DNA of 64,000 bases from NCBI GenBank assembly GCA_020025775.1, contig JAHHRN010000002.1, forward strand, positions 206,873 through 270,872. The letters run 5' to 3'. The DNA is from Acutalibacter sp. GTDB taxonomy: Bacteria; Bacillota; Clostridia; Oscillospirales; Acutalibacteraceae. Every line of letters begins with the position of its first letter. Within the stretch, counting starts at the first letter, position 1. The translations under genes and the position numbers were made by a program. The notes beneath the pieces are model-generated. The model saw only the letters and a program-made list of their open reading frames with translations. It made no database searches and was not told the DNA's origin. Below, in pieces: positions 16,989 through 24,527 of this stretch.

Positions 16989-17750
16989 ATGGTTCAGAAA
17001 CCTTATAAAATAAAAACTGTTGAGCAGCTCAATGAAACAACCTTTCGTTTTGTAATTGACTGCAAGGATCTTGCCGAAGAAAGCTGGTGCGGCAGATTCG
17101 TAAATATTTACTGCGAAGGCAAAACGCTCCGCCGTCCGATTTCTATTTGTGAAATTGATAAGGAAAACGGTACCATTACCTTGGTATTCGAAGTACGCGG
17201 TGAAGGTACAAAATGGCTTTCCGAACGCAAGGCCGGCGACGAATTGGATATCTTAGGTCCTTTAGGAAACGGTTTCTTCCCCGAAAAGGATAAACGCGCG
17301 ATTTTTGTGGGCGGCGGCATCGGCTGCCCGCCTATGCTAGGTGCAGCCGAGGATTACGGTGAAAATGCCGAAGTTATCTTGGGCTTCCGTTCTCAAAAAC
17401 AGATGATTCTTTTAGAGGATTTCAAACGTGTTGCCAAAGATGTTTCCGTAGCAACTAACGACGGTTCTTACGGCGTTAAAGGCTTTGTTACAGATATTTT
17501 AAAAGAAAAATTAGCAGGGGATAAAGACGCTATCGTTTATGCCTGCGGTCCGATGCCCATGCTCAAAGGTATTGCGGCGCTCTGTGAAGAACAACAAGTA
17601 AAATGCTATGTTTCTTTAGAAGAGAGAATGGGCTGCGGTATCGGTGCGTGTCTTGCATGTGCATGTGAGATTCATGATAAAACCGGTACACACGTCTTAC
17701 ACGTTTGCAAAAACGGCCCTGTATTTGATGCTTCGGAGGTGGTATTCTAA
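16989..17750 (+). CDS. pyrK: Dihydroorotate dehydrogenase electron-transfer subunit
   Basis: 253 residues. It carries FAD and a [2Fe-2S] cluster and passes electrons from PyrD to NAD+. It shows the flavin-binding RPISICEID, the NAD-binding region FVGGGIGCPPM, and the C-terminal cluster cysteines in MGCGIGACLACAC with a further cysteine in HVCKNGPVF. The stop overlaps the pyrD start (TAATG), the usual pyrK-pyrD coupling that gives a stoichiometric complex. Confidence 0.96.
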   Translation: MVQKPYKIKTVEQLNETTFRFVIDCKDLAEESWCGRFVNIYCEGKTLRRPISICEIDKENGTITLVFEVRGEGTKWLSERKAGDELDILGPLGNGFFPEKDKRAIFVGGGIGCPPMLGAAEDYGENAEVILGFRSQKQMILLEDFKRVAKDVSVATNDGSYGVKGFVTDILKEKLAGDKDAIVYACGPMPMLKGIAALCEEQQVKCYVSLEERMGCGIGACLACACEIHDKTGTHVLHVCKNGPVFDASEVVF

Positions 17751-18661
17751 TGGCAGATTTACACGTAAATATTGCGGGTGTAGATTTTAAAAACCCTGTA
17801 ATTACCGCCAGCGGTACCTTCGGTTTCGGTCAGGAATACGCCAGACTCTATGATATTTCCAAGCTCGGCGGTATTTCCTGCAAAGGAACTACGCTCCACG
17901 AAAGAACCGGTAATCCGTCTCCGAGAATTGCTGAGACACCCAGTGGTATTCTCAATTCCGTCGGTCTCCAAAATCCCGGTGTAGATGTTTTCATTGAGGA
18001 AGATTTGCCTTTCTTAAAAAAGCAGAATACAACTATCATTGCCAATATCGCCGGCAGTCAGCCGGAGGACTATGTGGAAACCGTTCGTCGCTTACAGGAC
18101 GCTGATATTGACATGATTGAGCTTAATATCTCTTGCCCAAACGTTAAAGAAGGCGGTATTTCCTTCGGCACTTCCACGAAGAGTGTAGAATCCATTACAA
18201 AAGCTGTAAAGGCCGTTGCCAAACAGCCCCTTATGGTAAAGCTTACACCCAACGTTACCGATATTGCAGAAATTGCGGCCGCAGCAGAAGCCGGCGGTGC
18301 AGATGCTGTATCTTTAATCAATACCTTAACTGGCATGAAAATTGACATTCGTACCCGCAGACCGCTTCTAAAAAATAATACAGGCGGCATGTCCGGTGCA
18401 GCAGTATTCCCAGTAGCGCTTCGTATGGTTTGGCAGGTTGCCAACCGCGTCAATATTCCGGTTGTCGGCATGGGCGGCATTACCAAGTGGGAAGATGCCG
18501 TTGAAATGCTTTTGGCAGGTGCTACAGCCATTCAAATCGGCACAGCAAACTTTACGGATGCCTTTACGCCCTTAAAAGTTATTGACGGCTTGAATGCCTA
18601 TTTGGATTCCTGTGGTGAAAAGAGCGTTATGGATATTGTCGGCAAGGTGCAGCCATGGTAA
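17750..18661 (+). CDS. pyrD: Dihydroorotate dehydrogenase, class 1B catalytic subunit
   Basis: 303 residues. It oxidises dihydroorotate to orotate with FMN in complex with PyrK. Features: ITASGTFGFGQEY at the N-terminus, the ELNISCPNVKEGG motif holding the class 1 catalytic cysteine, KLTPNVTD, SLINTLTGMKID and GMGGITKWEDA (FMN phosphate site). RBS GGAGG lies in the end of pyrK. The 3' end overlaps the ruvX start by 7 nt. Confidence 0.97.
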   Translation: MADLHVNIAGVDFKNPVITASGTFGFGQEYARLYDISKLGGISCKGTTLHERTGNPSPRIAETPSGILNSVGLQNPGVDVFIEEDLPFLKKQNTTIIANIAGSQPEDYVETVRRLQDADIDMIELNISCPNVKEGGISFGTSTKSVESITKAVKAVAKQPLMVKLTPNVTDIAEIAAAAEAGGADAVSLINTLTGMKIDIRTRRPLLKNNTGGMSGAAVFPVALRMVWQVANRVNIPVVGMGGITKWEDAVEMLLAGATAIQIGTANFTDAFTPLKVIDGLNAYLDSCGEKSVMDIVGKVQPW

Positions 18662-19068
18662 TGCTTTCTGTTGACTATGGAGATGTGCGAACCGGCATAG
18701 CTGTATGTGATCGTTTTGAAATGCTTGCTTCTCCTGTAACGGTCATCGAAGAAACCGATAAAAATGTCTTGGCTCAAAAAATAGCCGAACTTGTAAAAGA
18801 AAAAAAGGCAGAAAAAATCGTTTTGGGACTTCCAAAAAACATGGATGGTTCTGAAGGCTTTCGTGCTGAAGCCTGCCGAGAGCTCGGCGCGCTTTTAACT
18901 GAGGAAACAGGGCTTCCTGTAGACTTCGAAGATGAACGATTGACCACGGTTTCTGCGCACAACGCACTAAACGTGACAAATACACGCGGAAAAAAGCGTA
19001 AAGCGGTGATTGATGCCGTTTCTGCAGTCATTATTTTAGAAGATTATCTTCGCAAAATGAAAAATTAA
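18655..19068 (+). CDS. ruvX: RuvX/YqgF family RNase H-fold nuclease
   Basis: 137 residues. The opening MLSVDYGDVRTGIAVCD holds the RNase H-fold first aspartate, GLPKNMDGSEG is the second family motif, and DERLTTVSAH plus KRKAVIDAVSAVIILEDYL carry the later acidic residues. The family is implicated in pre-16S rRNA processing and is often annotated as a putative Holliday junction resolvase. The start at 18655 overlaps pyrD by 7 nt; an internal ATG at 18661 is also possible. Confidence 0.92.
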   Translation: MVMLSVDYGDVRTGIAVCDRFEMLASPVTVIEETDKNVLAQKIAELVKEKKAEKIVLGLPKNMDGSEGFRAEACRELGALLTEETGLPVDFEDERLTTVSAHNALNVTNTRGKKRKAVIDAVSAVIILEDYLRKMKN

Positions 19069-19080
19069 CTTTTCCACAGA

Positions 19081-19115
19081 TTGTGACAAAAATTGAAATC
19101 CGATACCGATATAAT
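19081..19115 (+). promoter_or_regulatory. Putative Spo0A-type promoter of spoIIGA-sigE
   Basis: TATAAT at 19110-19115 lies in the loop of the ruvX terminator. Upstream is TTGTGA (19081-19086), a -35-like element at an over-long 23-nt spacing, overlapped by TGTGACAAAA (19082-19091), which matches 8 of 10 positions of the reverse 0A box TTCGACAAAA. In Bacillus subtilis the spoIIG promoter also has an over-long spacer and overlapping 0A boxes. The assignment here is by analogy. Confidence 0.4.
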
Positions 19116-19135
19116 GACGGTATCGGATTTTTTAT
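19097..19135 (+). terminator. Rho-independent terminator after ruvX
   Basis: A perfect 11-bp stem, AATCCGATACC (19097-19107) with GGTATCGGATT (19119-19129), then a T-run. It closes the pbp-pyr-ruvX run. The loop contains the likely -10 box of the next operon. Confidence 0.9.
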
Positions 19136-19154
19136 TTGGGGAGGGGAGAAGTTC

Positions 19155-20048
19155 TTGGTCGTTTATGCGGATGTATTGGTCGTTCTCAATTTATTTGTCA
19201 CTTATTTTTTACTGCTTTGTACAAAAGCCATGCTTCGAAAACATGTGAAAAGAAAGCGTCTCCTTTTAGGGGCACTGTTCGGCGGCTTTTATGCGCTTGT
19301 TATTTTTTTACCGCCGCTGCCAAAAGCCGTTTCGTGCCTTATGAATGTTATCGCTTCTTTGATTTTGATTTTTCTTTCGTTCCCGATACATAGTAAAAAA
19401 GAGTTACTTAAAACCGCTGCTGCTTTTTTCTCTGTGAATTTTGCTTTTGCCGGAATCATGTTTGCCATATGGCTGCATTTTTCACCCAAAGGTATGGTTT
19501 ATGAAAACGGCAGTGTCTATTTTGACATAGATATAAAAACATTAATTCTCTCTACTACAATCTGTTATTTGATTTTAACTTTAGCCGAAAAACTTTTAAA
19601 GCGCCGTGCACCGGATAATTGCTTATATGAAATCAAACTGGAACACCGCGGCAAAACTGTTCAAACGACAGCACTTCTAGATACAGGAAACAGTCTTCGG
19701 GACGGTTTTTCCGATATGCCAGTAATTGTAGCGGAAAGCACACTTTGTAAAGAACTGTTAGGGGAGACACCGCAAAATTTATTTCTGAATACCTCAACTG
19801 CTCAAGGAAGCGTAAAAGAAAAAATGCGTTTAATTCCGTTTTCCGATGTGTCGAAAGAAGGAATGCTGTATGCTGTAATCATCGACCGACTTTCCGTCCC
19901 ACAAAAACGAATCGAAATACAGTCGGTTTTATTAGCAGAGAGCCATCAAGATTTTAAAAACGGAGAATATCGTGTTATTCTCGGCAATGATTTTCTGGAA
20001 AGGAGCAAGCAATATGCAAATCATCAAAAAAATAAAGCTGTGGTTTGA
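19155..20048 (+). CDS. spoIIGA: SpoIIGA, sigma-E processing aspartic protease (TTG start)
   Basis: 297 residues from the TTG at 19155, which has RBS GAGGGGAG 7 nt upstream; the longer frame would start inside the terminator. The N-terminal half has about five membrane helices (VYADVLVVLNLFVTYFLLL at the start). The C-terminal half holds the aspartic-protease signature LLDTGNSLRD and a later ILGNDFL. SpoIIGA is the septum-located protease that removes the pro-peptide of sigma-E in the mother cell. The 3' end overlaps sigE by 35 nt. Confidence 0.9.
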   Translation: MVVYADVLVVLNLFVTYFLLLCTKAMLRKHVKRKRLLLGALFGGFYALVIFLPPLPKAVSCLMNVIASLILIFLSFPIHSKKELLKTAAAFFSVNFAFAGIMFAIWLHFSPKGMVYENGSVYFDIDIKTLILSTTICYLILTLAEKLLKRRAPDNCLYEIKLEHRGKTVQTTALLDTGNSLRDGFSDMPVIVAESTLCKELLGETPQNLFLNTSTAQGSVKEKMRLIPFSDVSKEGMLYAVIIDRLSVPQKRIEIQSVLLAESHQDFKNGEYRVILGNDFLERSKQYANHQKNKAVV

Positions 20049-20721
20049 ACGGCTTTGGAACAAAAAAGAGGACCTTCATTTTGTAAGCGGTTCAAAATCT
20101 TTGCCCGAACCTTTCTCCAAAGAAAAAGAGCAGGAGCTTTTAGAAAGACTAGAGGCAGGGGAGGAAGATGTCCGAGACCTTTTAATAACCCATAATCTTC
20201 GCCTGGTTGTCTATATTGCGAAAAAGTTTGAAAATTCCGGTGTATCTATAGAAGATTTAATTTCTATCGGGACAATCGGTTTAATCAAGGCCGTGCACAC
20301 CTTTCAGCCGGAAAAGAAAATTAAGCTTGCGACCTATGCTTCTCGCTGTATCGAAAATGAAATTCTCATGCATCTTCGAAAAACCGGAGCGCATAAAGGA
20401 GATATTTCCATCGATGAGCCCTTAAATGTAGACTGGGACGGCAACGAACTACTGCTTTCGGACATTCTAGGCAGTAATCCAGATGCGATTCACGAGAATA
20501 TTGAATATGACGATGAAAAAAATCTGCTTTTAAAGAATGTACACGCACTTCCCAAACGAGAAAAAACAATCATGTGTATGCGTTTTGGCTTATGCGGACA
20601 AAAGGAACATACACAAAAAGAAGTTGCCGACATATTGGGCATTTCTCAAAGCTATATTTCCAGACTTGAGAAACGAATTTTGAATCATTTAAAGAAAGAA
20701 ATGGAAAAAGCAGTTTCGTGA
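20014..20721 (+). CDS. sigE: RNA polymerase sigma-E factor (mother-cell sporulation)
   Basis: 235 residues from the ATG at 20014 (RBS GAAAGGAG). It has the basic, amphipathic pro-sequence typical of pro-sigma-E (residues 1-25, MQIIKKIKLWFERLWNKKE), then region 2 with LRLVVYIAKKFENSGVSIEDL and IKLATYASRCIENEILMHLR, and region 4 with the helix-turn-helix ADILGISQSYISRLEKRI. Sigma-E directs early mother-cell genes, including the spoIIIA operon found at 56-61 kb. The start lies inside spoIIGA, so the two are probably translationally coupled. sigG, which often follows, is not here. Confidence 0.95.
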   Translation: MQIIKKIKLWFERLWNKKEDLHFVSGSKSLPEPFSKEKEQELLERLEAGEEDVRDLLITHNLRLVVYIAKKFENSGVSIEDLISIGTIGLIKAVHTFQPEKKIKLATYASRCIENEILMHLRKTGAHKGDISIDEPLNVDWDGNELLLSDILGSNPDAIHENIEYDDEKNLLLKNVHALPKREKTIMCMRFGLCGQKEHTQKEVADILGISQSYISRLEKRILNHLKKEMEKAVS

Positions 20722-20857
20722 AAAAACTCAAAAAATCTTATAAAAAAATTAAGAAAAGACTATCATTTTTAGAAAAAATGTGGTAGAATGTAGGAGAAAT
20801 ATGAGAAAATCATAGAGTAAGGCTAGAAAGTAAACAATTTTAAATTAACATGTTTAG

Positions 20858-20904
20858 GACTTCATACGTTGTAACAAATGTGTGAAGTCTCTCCTTGTTT
20901 TTTT
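20858..20904 (+). terminator. Terminator in the sigE-glp gap
   Basis: GACTTCA (20858-20864) pairs with TGAAGTC (20883-20889), followed by TCTCCTTGTTTTTTT. It lies 137 nt after the sigE stop. The stem is moderate but the T-run is strong. Between sigE and this hairpin I see only AT-rich DNA. Confidence 0.6.
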
Positions 20905-20949
20905 AGGATATTTTCTTGTTTTTACAGTGATTTTCTTAATTAGAATTCT

Positions 20950-20974
20950 TGCACACTTTTAAAAAAAGTGTGCA
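20950..20974 (+). repeat. Perfect 11-bp inverted repeat before the glp operon
   Basis: TGCACACTTTT (20950-20960) and AAAAGTGTGCA (20964-20974) are separated by AAA. It ends 3 nt before the RBS region (AAAGGAC, 20978-20984) of the oxidoreductase gene. It could be a protein operator or an RNA hairpin controlling translation; there is no T-run after it, so it is not a terminator. Confidence 0.6.
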
Positions 20975-20990
20975 CAGAAAGGACGGGTCA

Positions 20991-22424
20991 ATGATGAAAT
21001 ATGATGTTGTAGTAATTGGCGCGGGCGTTGTCGGTGCTCTCATCTCACGTGAGCTCTCGAAGAAAAACATCCGCACCGCGCTTTTAGAGCGCTGCAACGA
21101 TGTGGCTATGGGAACAACCAAAGCCAACAGTGCTATTGTTCACGGTGGTTTTGATGCACAAACCGGTACGCTTAAGGCAAAGCTTAATGTGCGCGGCACA
21201 GAGCTTATGCCGAAACTTTGTGAGGCTCTTTCCGTTCCTTACAGAAACAACGGCTCTTTAGTTCTTGCATTCTCCGACGAGGAAATGGAACATGTAAAAA
21301 CACTGTATGACAGAGGCGTTGCAAACGGTGTTCCGAGATTATCTATTTTAAATGCTGAAGAAGTTAAGGCATTAGAGCCCCACGTCAGTGATGAAGTGAA
21401 AGGCGCCTTACTTTCTGCTTCTGCAGGCATTGTTTGCCCCTATGAACTGACTATCGCCGCAACCGAAAACGCCGTTACAAACGGTGTAGAGTTTATTCGC
21501 AACTGCGAAGTAACTGCTATTGCACAGAAGGCAGATGCTTTTGTTTTAGAGACGTCTCAAGGCGAAATTGAAGCAACTTACGTGATCAATGCCGCCGGTA
21601 TTCATTCCGACGATATTGCCAGAATGATTGGTGACGAAAGCATTGAACTTGTAGCTCGTAAAGGCGAATATTATCTTTTAGATAAATCCTTCGGCTATAT
21701 GGCAGACCATACACTTTTCCAGTGCCCGAACGCAATGGGTAAAGGTGTTTTGGTTACACCGACTGTCGACGGTAACCTTTTAATTGGCCCGTCTGCTTTA
21801 GATGTAGAAAATAAAGAAGATGTAGACACCACACCCGCGGGCTTGGATTTCATTCTTGCCAAAGCAAAGAAGACTGTGCCGACTTTGAATATTCGCGGCG
21901 CCATTACTTCTTTCGCAGGTATGCGTGCACATCCTGTAACGGATGACTTCATTATTGGCTTCTCCGAGAAGAACGACCATTTCTTAAACGTAGCCGGTAT
22001 CGAGTCTCCCGGTCTTTCTGCTGCTCCTGCAATCGCTGAAATGGTGGCTAACCTCTTAACCCAAAAAGCAGAGCTTTCCGAAAAGGAAAGCTATACTGAA
22101 AAACGTGAAGCACCCGTTCGTTTCCGTCATATGACTAAAAAACAAAGAGAAGCTTTAATCGAAAAGAATAAAGCTTACGGCAGAATTATTTGCCGCTGTG
22201 AGACCATCACAGAAGGTGAAATCTTAGATGCTATTCATGCTCCGGCAGGTGCAAGAGATGTAGACGGCGTAAAGCGTCGTACCCGTGCAGGTATGGGCAG
22301 ATGCCAAGGCGGTTTCTGCGGTTCTAAGGTTGTTGAAATCTTAGCTCGCGAGCTCCATGTTCCGATGAATGAAATTACAAAATTCGGCGGGGATTCTAAA
22401 ATTCTCTTTGATAAAACGAAATGA
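20991..22424 (+). CDS. FAD-dependent GlpA-like oxidoreductase with BFD [2Fe-2S] domain
   Basis: 477 residues from the ATG at 20991 (RBS AAAGGAC); the longer frame would start inside the inverted repeat. The N-terminal FAD site VVVIGAGVVGALISREL and the DAO-fold motif TTKANSAIVHGGFDA resemble GlpA and L-2-hydroxyglutarate oxidase-type enzymes. The C-terminus has a bacterioferredoxin-like [2Fe-2S] domain with cysteines in ICRCETITEGEI and GRCQGGFCG. With the next two genes it forms the cluster usually annotated as anaerobic glycerol-3-phosphate dehydrogenase in Clostridia; the actual substrate is not proved, and no glycerol kinase gene is nearby. Confidence 0.85.
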   Translation: MMKYDVVVIGAGVVGALISRELSKKNIRTALLERCNDVAMGTTKANSAIVHGGFDAQTGTLKAKLNVRGTELMPKLCEALSVPYRNNGSLVLAFSDEEMEHVKTLYDRGVANGVPRLSILNAEEVKALEPHVSDEVKGALLSASAGIVCPYELTIAATENAVTNGVEFIRNCEVTAIAQKADAFVLETSQGEIEATYVINAAGIHSDDIARMIGDESIELVARKGEYYLLDKSFGYMADHTLFQCPNAMGKGVLVTPTVDGNLLIGPSALDVENKEDVDTTPAGLDFILAKAKKTVPTLNIRGAITSFAGMRAHPVTDDFIIGFSEKNDHFLNVAGIESPGLSAAPAIAEMVANLLTQKAELSEKESYTEKREAPVRFRHMTKKQREALIEKNKAYGRIICRCETITEGEILDAIHAPAGARDVDGVKRRTRAGMGRCQGGFCGSKVVEILARELHVPMNEITKFGGDSKILFDKTK

Positions 22425-22434
22425 GGTGCGAAAG

Positions 22435-23691
22435 ATGCTGAATTATGATTTAGTTGTTGTCGGCGGCGGTCCTGCCGGTATGGCAGCAGCACTCCAAGCA
22501 CACGAAGACGGTGTTGAAAAGGTCTTGATTTTAGAAAGAGCTGACTCCTTAGGCGGTATCTTAGAGCAGTGCATCCATACTGGCTTTGGTCTTCACTATT
22601 TCGGTGAAGAACTGGCAGGTCCGGAATATGCCGGCCGCTTTATCGAGCAGGTTTATAATACAGATATCGACGTTAAAGTAGATACCATGGTATTGGATAT
22701 TTCCGCGGATAATGTTGTTACTGCAGTAAATAACTTTGACGGTCTTTTAACCATCCAGGCAAAGGCCATTGTTTTGGCAATGGGTTGCCGCGAAAGACCT
22801 AGAGGTGCTCTTTCCATTGCTGGTTGCCGTGCTTCCGGTATTATGACCGCAGGTACAGCACAGAAATATGTAAATATCGACGGTTATATGCCCGGTAAGA
22901 CCGTTGTCATCTTAGGTTCCGGCGACATCGGTCTTATTATGGCACGCCGCATGACCTTGGAAGGCGCAAAGGTTAAGGCTGTATGCGAGCTTATGCCGTA
23001 TTCCGGTGGTTTGACTCGTAACATCGTACAGTGCCTCGAGGACTTCGACATTCCGCTCAGACTTTCCTGCACCGTTGTAGCTACACACGGTAAGGATAGA
23101 CTGGAAGGCGTTACTGTCGCAAATGTTGACGAGAATTTGAAACCCATTCCCGGTACAGAAGAATACATTCCCTGCGATACCTTAATGCTTTCTGTCGGCT
23201 TGATTCCCGAAAATGAGCTTTCTAAGAATGCAGGTATTACACTTGACCCCATTACCAACGGTCCTGTTGTTGACGAATACCGTGAAACTTCCCATAAGGG
23301 CGTATTTGCTTGCGGTAACGTTTTACAGGTACACGACCTTGTTGACTTCGTAACAGAGGAAAGCAAGCTTGCCGGTGCAGGCGCAGCTAAATTCATTAAA
23401 GGTGAAAAGGCTGATGCCGGTGTTGTACATACGAAAGGACAAGATGGTGTTCGCTATATTGTTCCGCAAAATGTCAATACCGCAACTGATAAAGATGTAA
23501 AGCTTTATTTCCGTGTCGGCAGAGTAATTAAAAACGCTGTATTAACTGTAACATGCGGTGATGAAGTCATCATGACCAAGAAAAAGAAAAAAATGACCCC
23601 CGGTGAAATGGAATATATCACTTTAAAGGTAGATACTATTCATAATTTACCAAAGGATAGCACCTTAGTTGTCAGCGCAAAGGAGGCGTAA
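22435..23691 (+). CDS. NAD(P)/FAD oxidoreductase, partner of the GlpA-like protein
   Basis: 418 residues from the ATG at 22435. Two dinucleotide-binding motifs are visible: LVVVGGGPAGMAAALQA at the N-terminus and TVVILGSGDIGLIMARR near residue 155. The MGCRERPRGAL motif and late CGNVLQVHDLVD are typical of the pyridine-nucleotide-disulphide oxidoreductase superfamily. There is no CxxxxC redox disulphide. It probably passes electrons between NAD(P)H and the GlpA-like partner, 10 nt upstream. The longer frame starting at 22369 overlaps the previous gene and is not favoured. Confidence 0.85.
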   Translation: MLNYDLVVVGGGPAGMAAALQAHEDGVEKVLILERADSLGGILEQCIHTGFGLHYFGEELAGPEYAGRFIEQVYNTDIDVKVDTMVLDISADNVVTAVNNFDGLLTIQAKAIVLAMGCRERPRGALSIAGCRASGIMTAGTAQKYVNIDGYMPGKTVVILGSGDIGLIMARRMTLEGAKVKAVCELMPYSGGLTRNIVQCLEDFDIPLRLSCTVVATHGKDRLEGVTVANVDENLKPIPGTEEYIPCDTLMLSVGLIPENELSKNAGITLDPITNGPVVDEYRETSHKGVFACGNVLQVHDLVDFVTEESKLAGAGAAKFIKGEKADAGVVHTKGQDGVRYIVPQNVNTATDKDVKLYFRVGRVIKNAVLTVTCGDEVIMTKKKKKMTPGEMEYITLKVDTIHNLPKDSTLVVSAKEA

Positions 23692-23694
23692 GAA

Positions 23695-24054
23695 ATGGAA
23701 AAAAGAGAATTAGTTTGTGTTTCTTGCCCGATGGGTTGTGCCATTACAGTAGAACTTGATGATAACGGTCAAGTTGTTTCTGTTACTGGCAACACTTGCC
23801 CGCGCGGTGACAAATATGCAAGACAGGAATGCACCCATCCCGAGCGTATGGTAACTTCTTCTGTTCGTGTAGAAGGCGGCAGATTACCGGTTGTTCCGGT
23901 TAAAACCTCTCAGCCTATTGCTAAAGAATTGATTTTTGACTGCATGAAAGAAATCAATCAGGTTGTATTGAAAGCTCCGGTTAAAATCGGTGATGTTGTT
24001 ATTCACGATGTTTTAGGCACTGGTGTGGACATTTTGGCAACTAATGAAGCATAA
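23695..24054 (+). CDS. DUF1667 protein, third subunit of the glp-like cluster
   Basis: 119 residues. The N-terminus has four cysteines (C8 and C11 in VCVSCPMGC, C15, and C35 in NTCPRGDKYA), a pattern like the Fe-S or molybdopterin-oxidoreductase type N-terminal motif, then the conserved HPERMVTSSVRVEGG and PVKTSQPI typical of DUF1667. This domain is regularly encoded right after the GlpA/GlpB-like pair in Clostridia. Its role is unknown; metal or cluster binding is inferred from the cysteines. Confidence 0.85.
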   Translation: MEKRELVCVSCPMGCAITVELDDNGQVVSVTGNTCPRGDKYARQECTHPERMVTSSVRVEGGRLPVVPVKTSQPIAKELIFDCMKEINQVVLKAPVKIGDVVIHDVLGTGVDILATNEA

Positions 24055-24078
24055 TTATATCAATCATATCAAATGATA

Positions 24079-24130
24079 AAAAGGAAATTCTGTTGTTTAG
24101 ATAAAACAATAGAATTTCCTTTTATTTATT
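24079..24130 (+). terminator. Long-stem terminator after the glp-like operon
   Basis: A 20-bp stem with one wobble: AAAAGGAAATTCTGTTGTTT (24079-24098) pairs with the segment 24104-24123, loop AGATA, followed by ATTTATT. It lies 24 nt after the DUF1667 stop. Confidence 0.92.
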
Positions 24131-24390
24131 ATTTCGATATTTATAATTATACATTTAGCGCCTATGTGTCGTGCATTTACCGTGCATTTGCACAAAACAT
24201 CAAAATATTTTTGTTGAATATATATATTGCCATTTAAAAAATTATTTTTGCTTTAAAATACAAAAAAATAGTGCCCAAATCATGAAGAACAAATCTAGCT
24301 AAATTGCTATTTCGTATTGTAAAAATAGCTAAATTTTGAAATGCGCTGTACGGACGAATAACCAAAGAAAATTTTTTTGCACATTTCCTG
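24131..24390 (+). other. AT-rich intergenic region with short direct repeats
   Basis: No ORF of note. It contains a tandem CGTGCATTTAC/CGTGCATTTGC (24170-24180, 24181-24191) and an exact 10-bp direct repeat TAGCTAAATT at 24296-24305 and 24326-24335, 30 bp apart, upstream of the promoter at 24391. These could be binding sites for a regulator of the surface protein gene. Confidence 0.4.
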
Positions 24391-24418
24391 TTGACTTGTT
24401 AATATTTGAGTGTAAAAT
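24391..24418 (+). promoter_or_regulatory. Sigma-A-type promoter of the cell-wall protein
   Basis: TTGACT (24391-24396), 16-nt spacer, TAAAAT (24413-24418). It leaves a leader of about 100 nt before the RBS CGGAGGAG. Confidence 0.6.
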
Positions 24419-24527
24419 AATATCTACAAAAGTATTTTGTTATTTTTTTGACAAATGATAAAATTCCTTTGAACCTGTTTTCGAAAACACAAAACACATC
24501 ACACAAAACACGGAGGAGAATCAAATC

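Noticed and set aside
19083..19154. Longer N-terminus for SpoIIGA
   Set aside because: It would start inside the ruvX terminator; the TTG at 19155 has a good RBS and gives the family's normal N-terminus.
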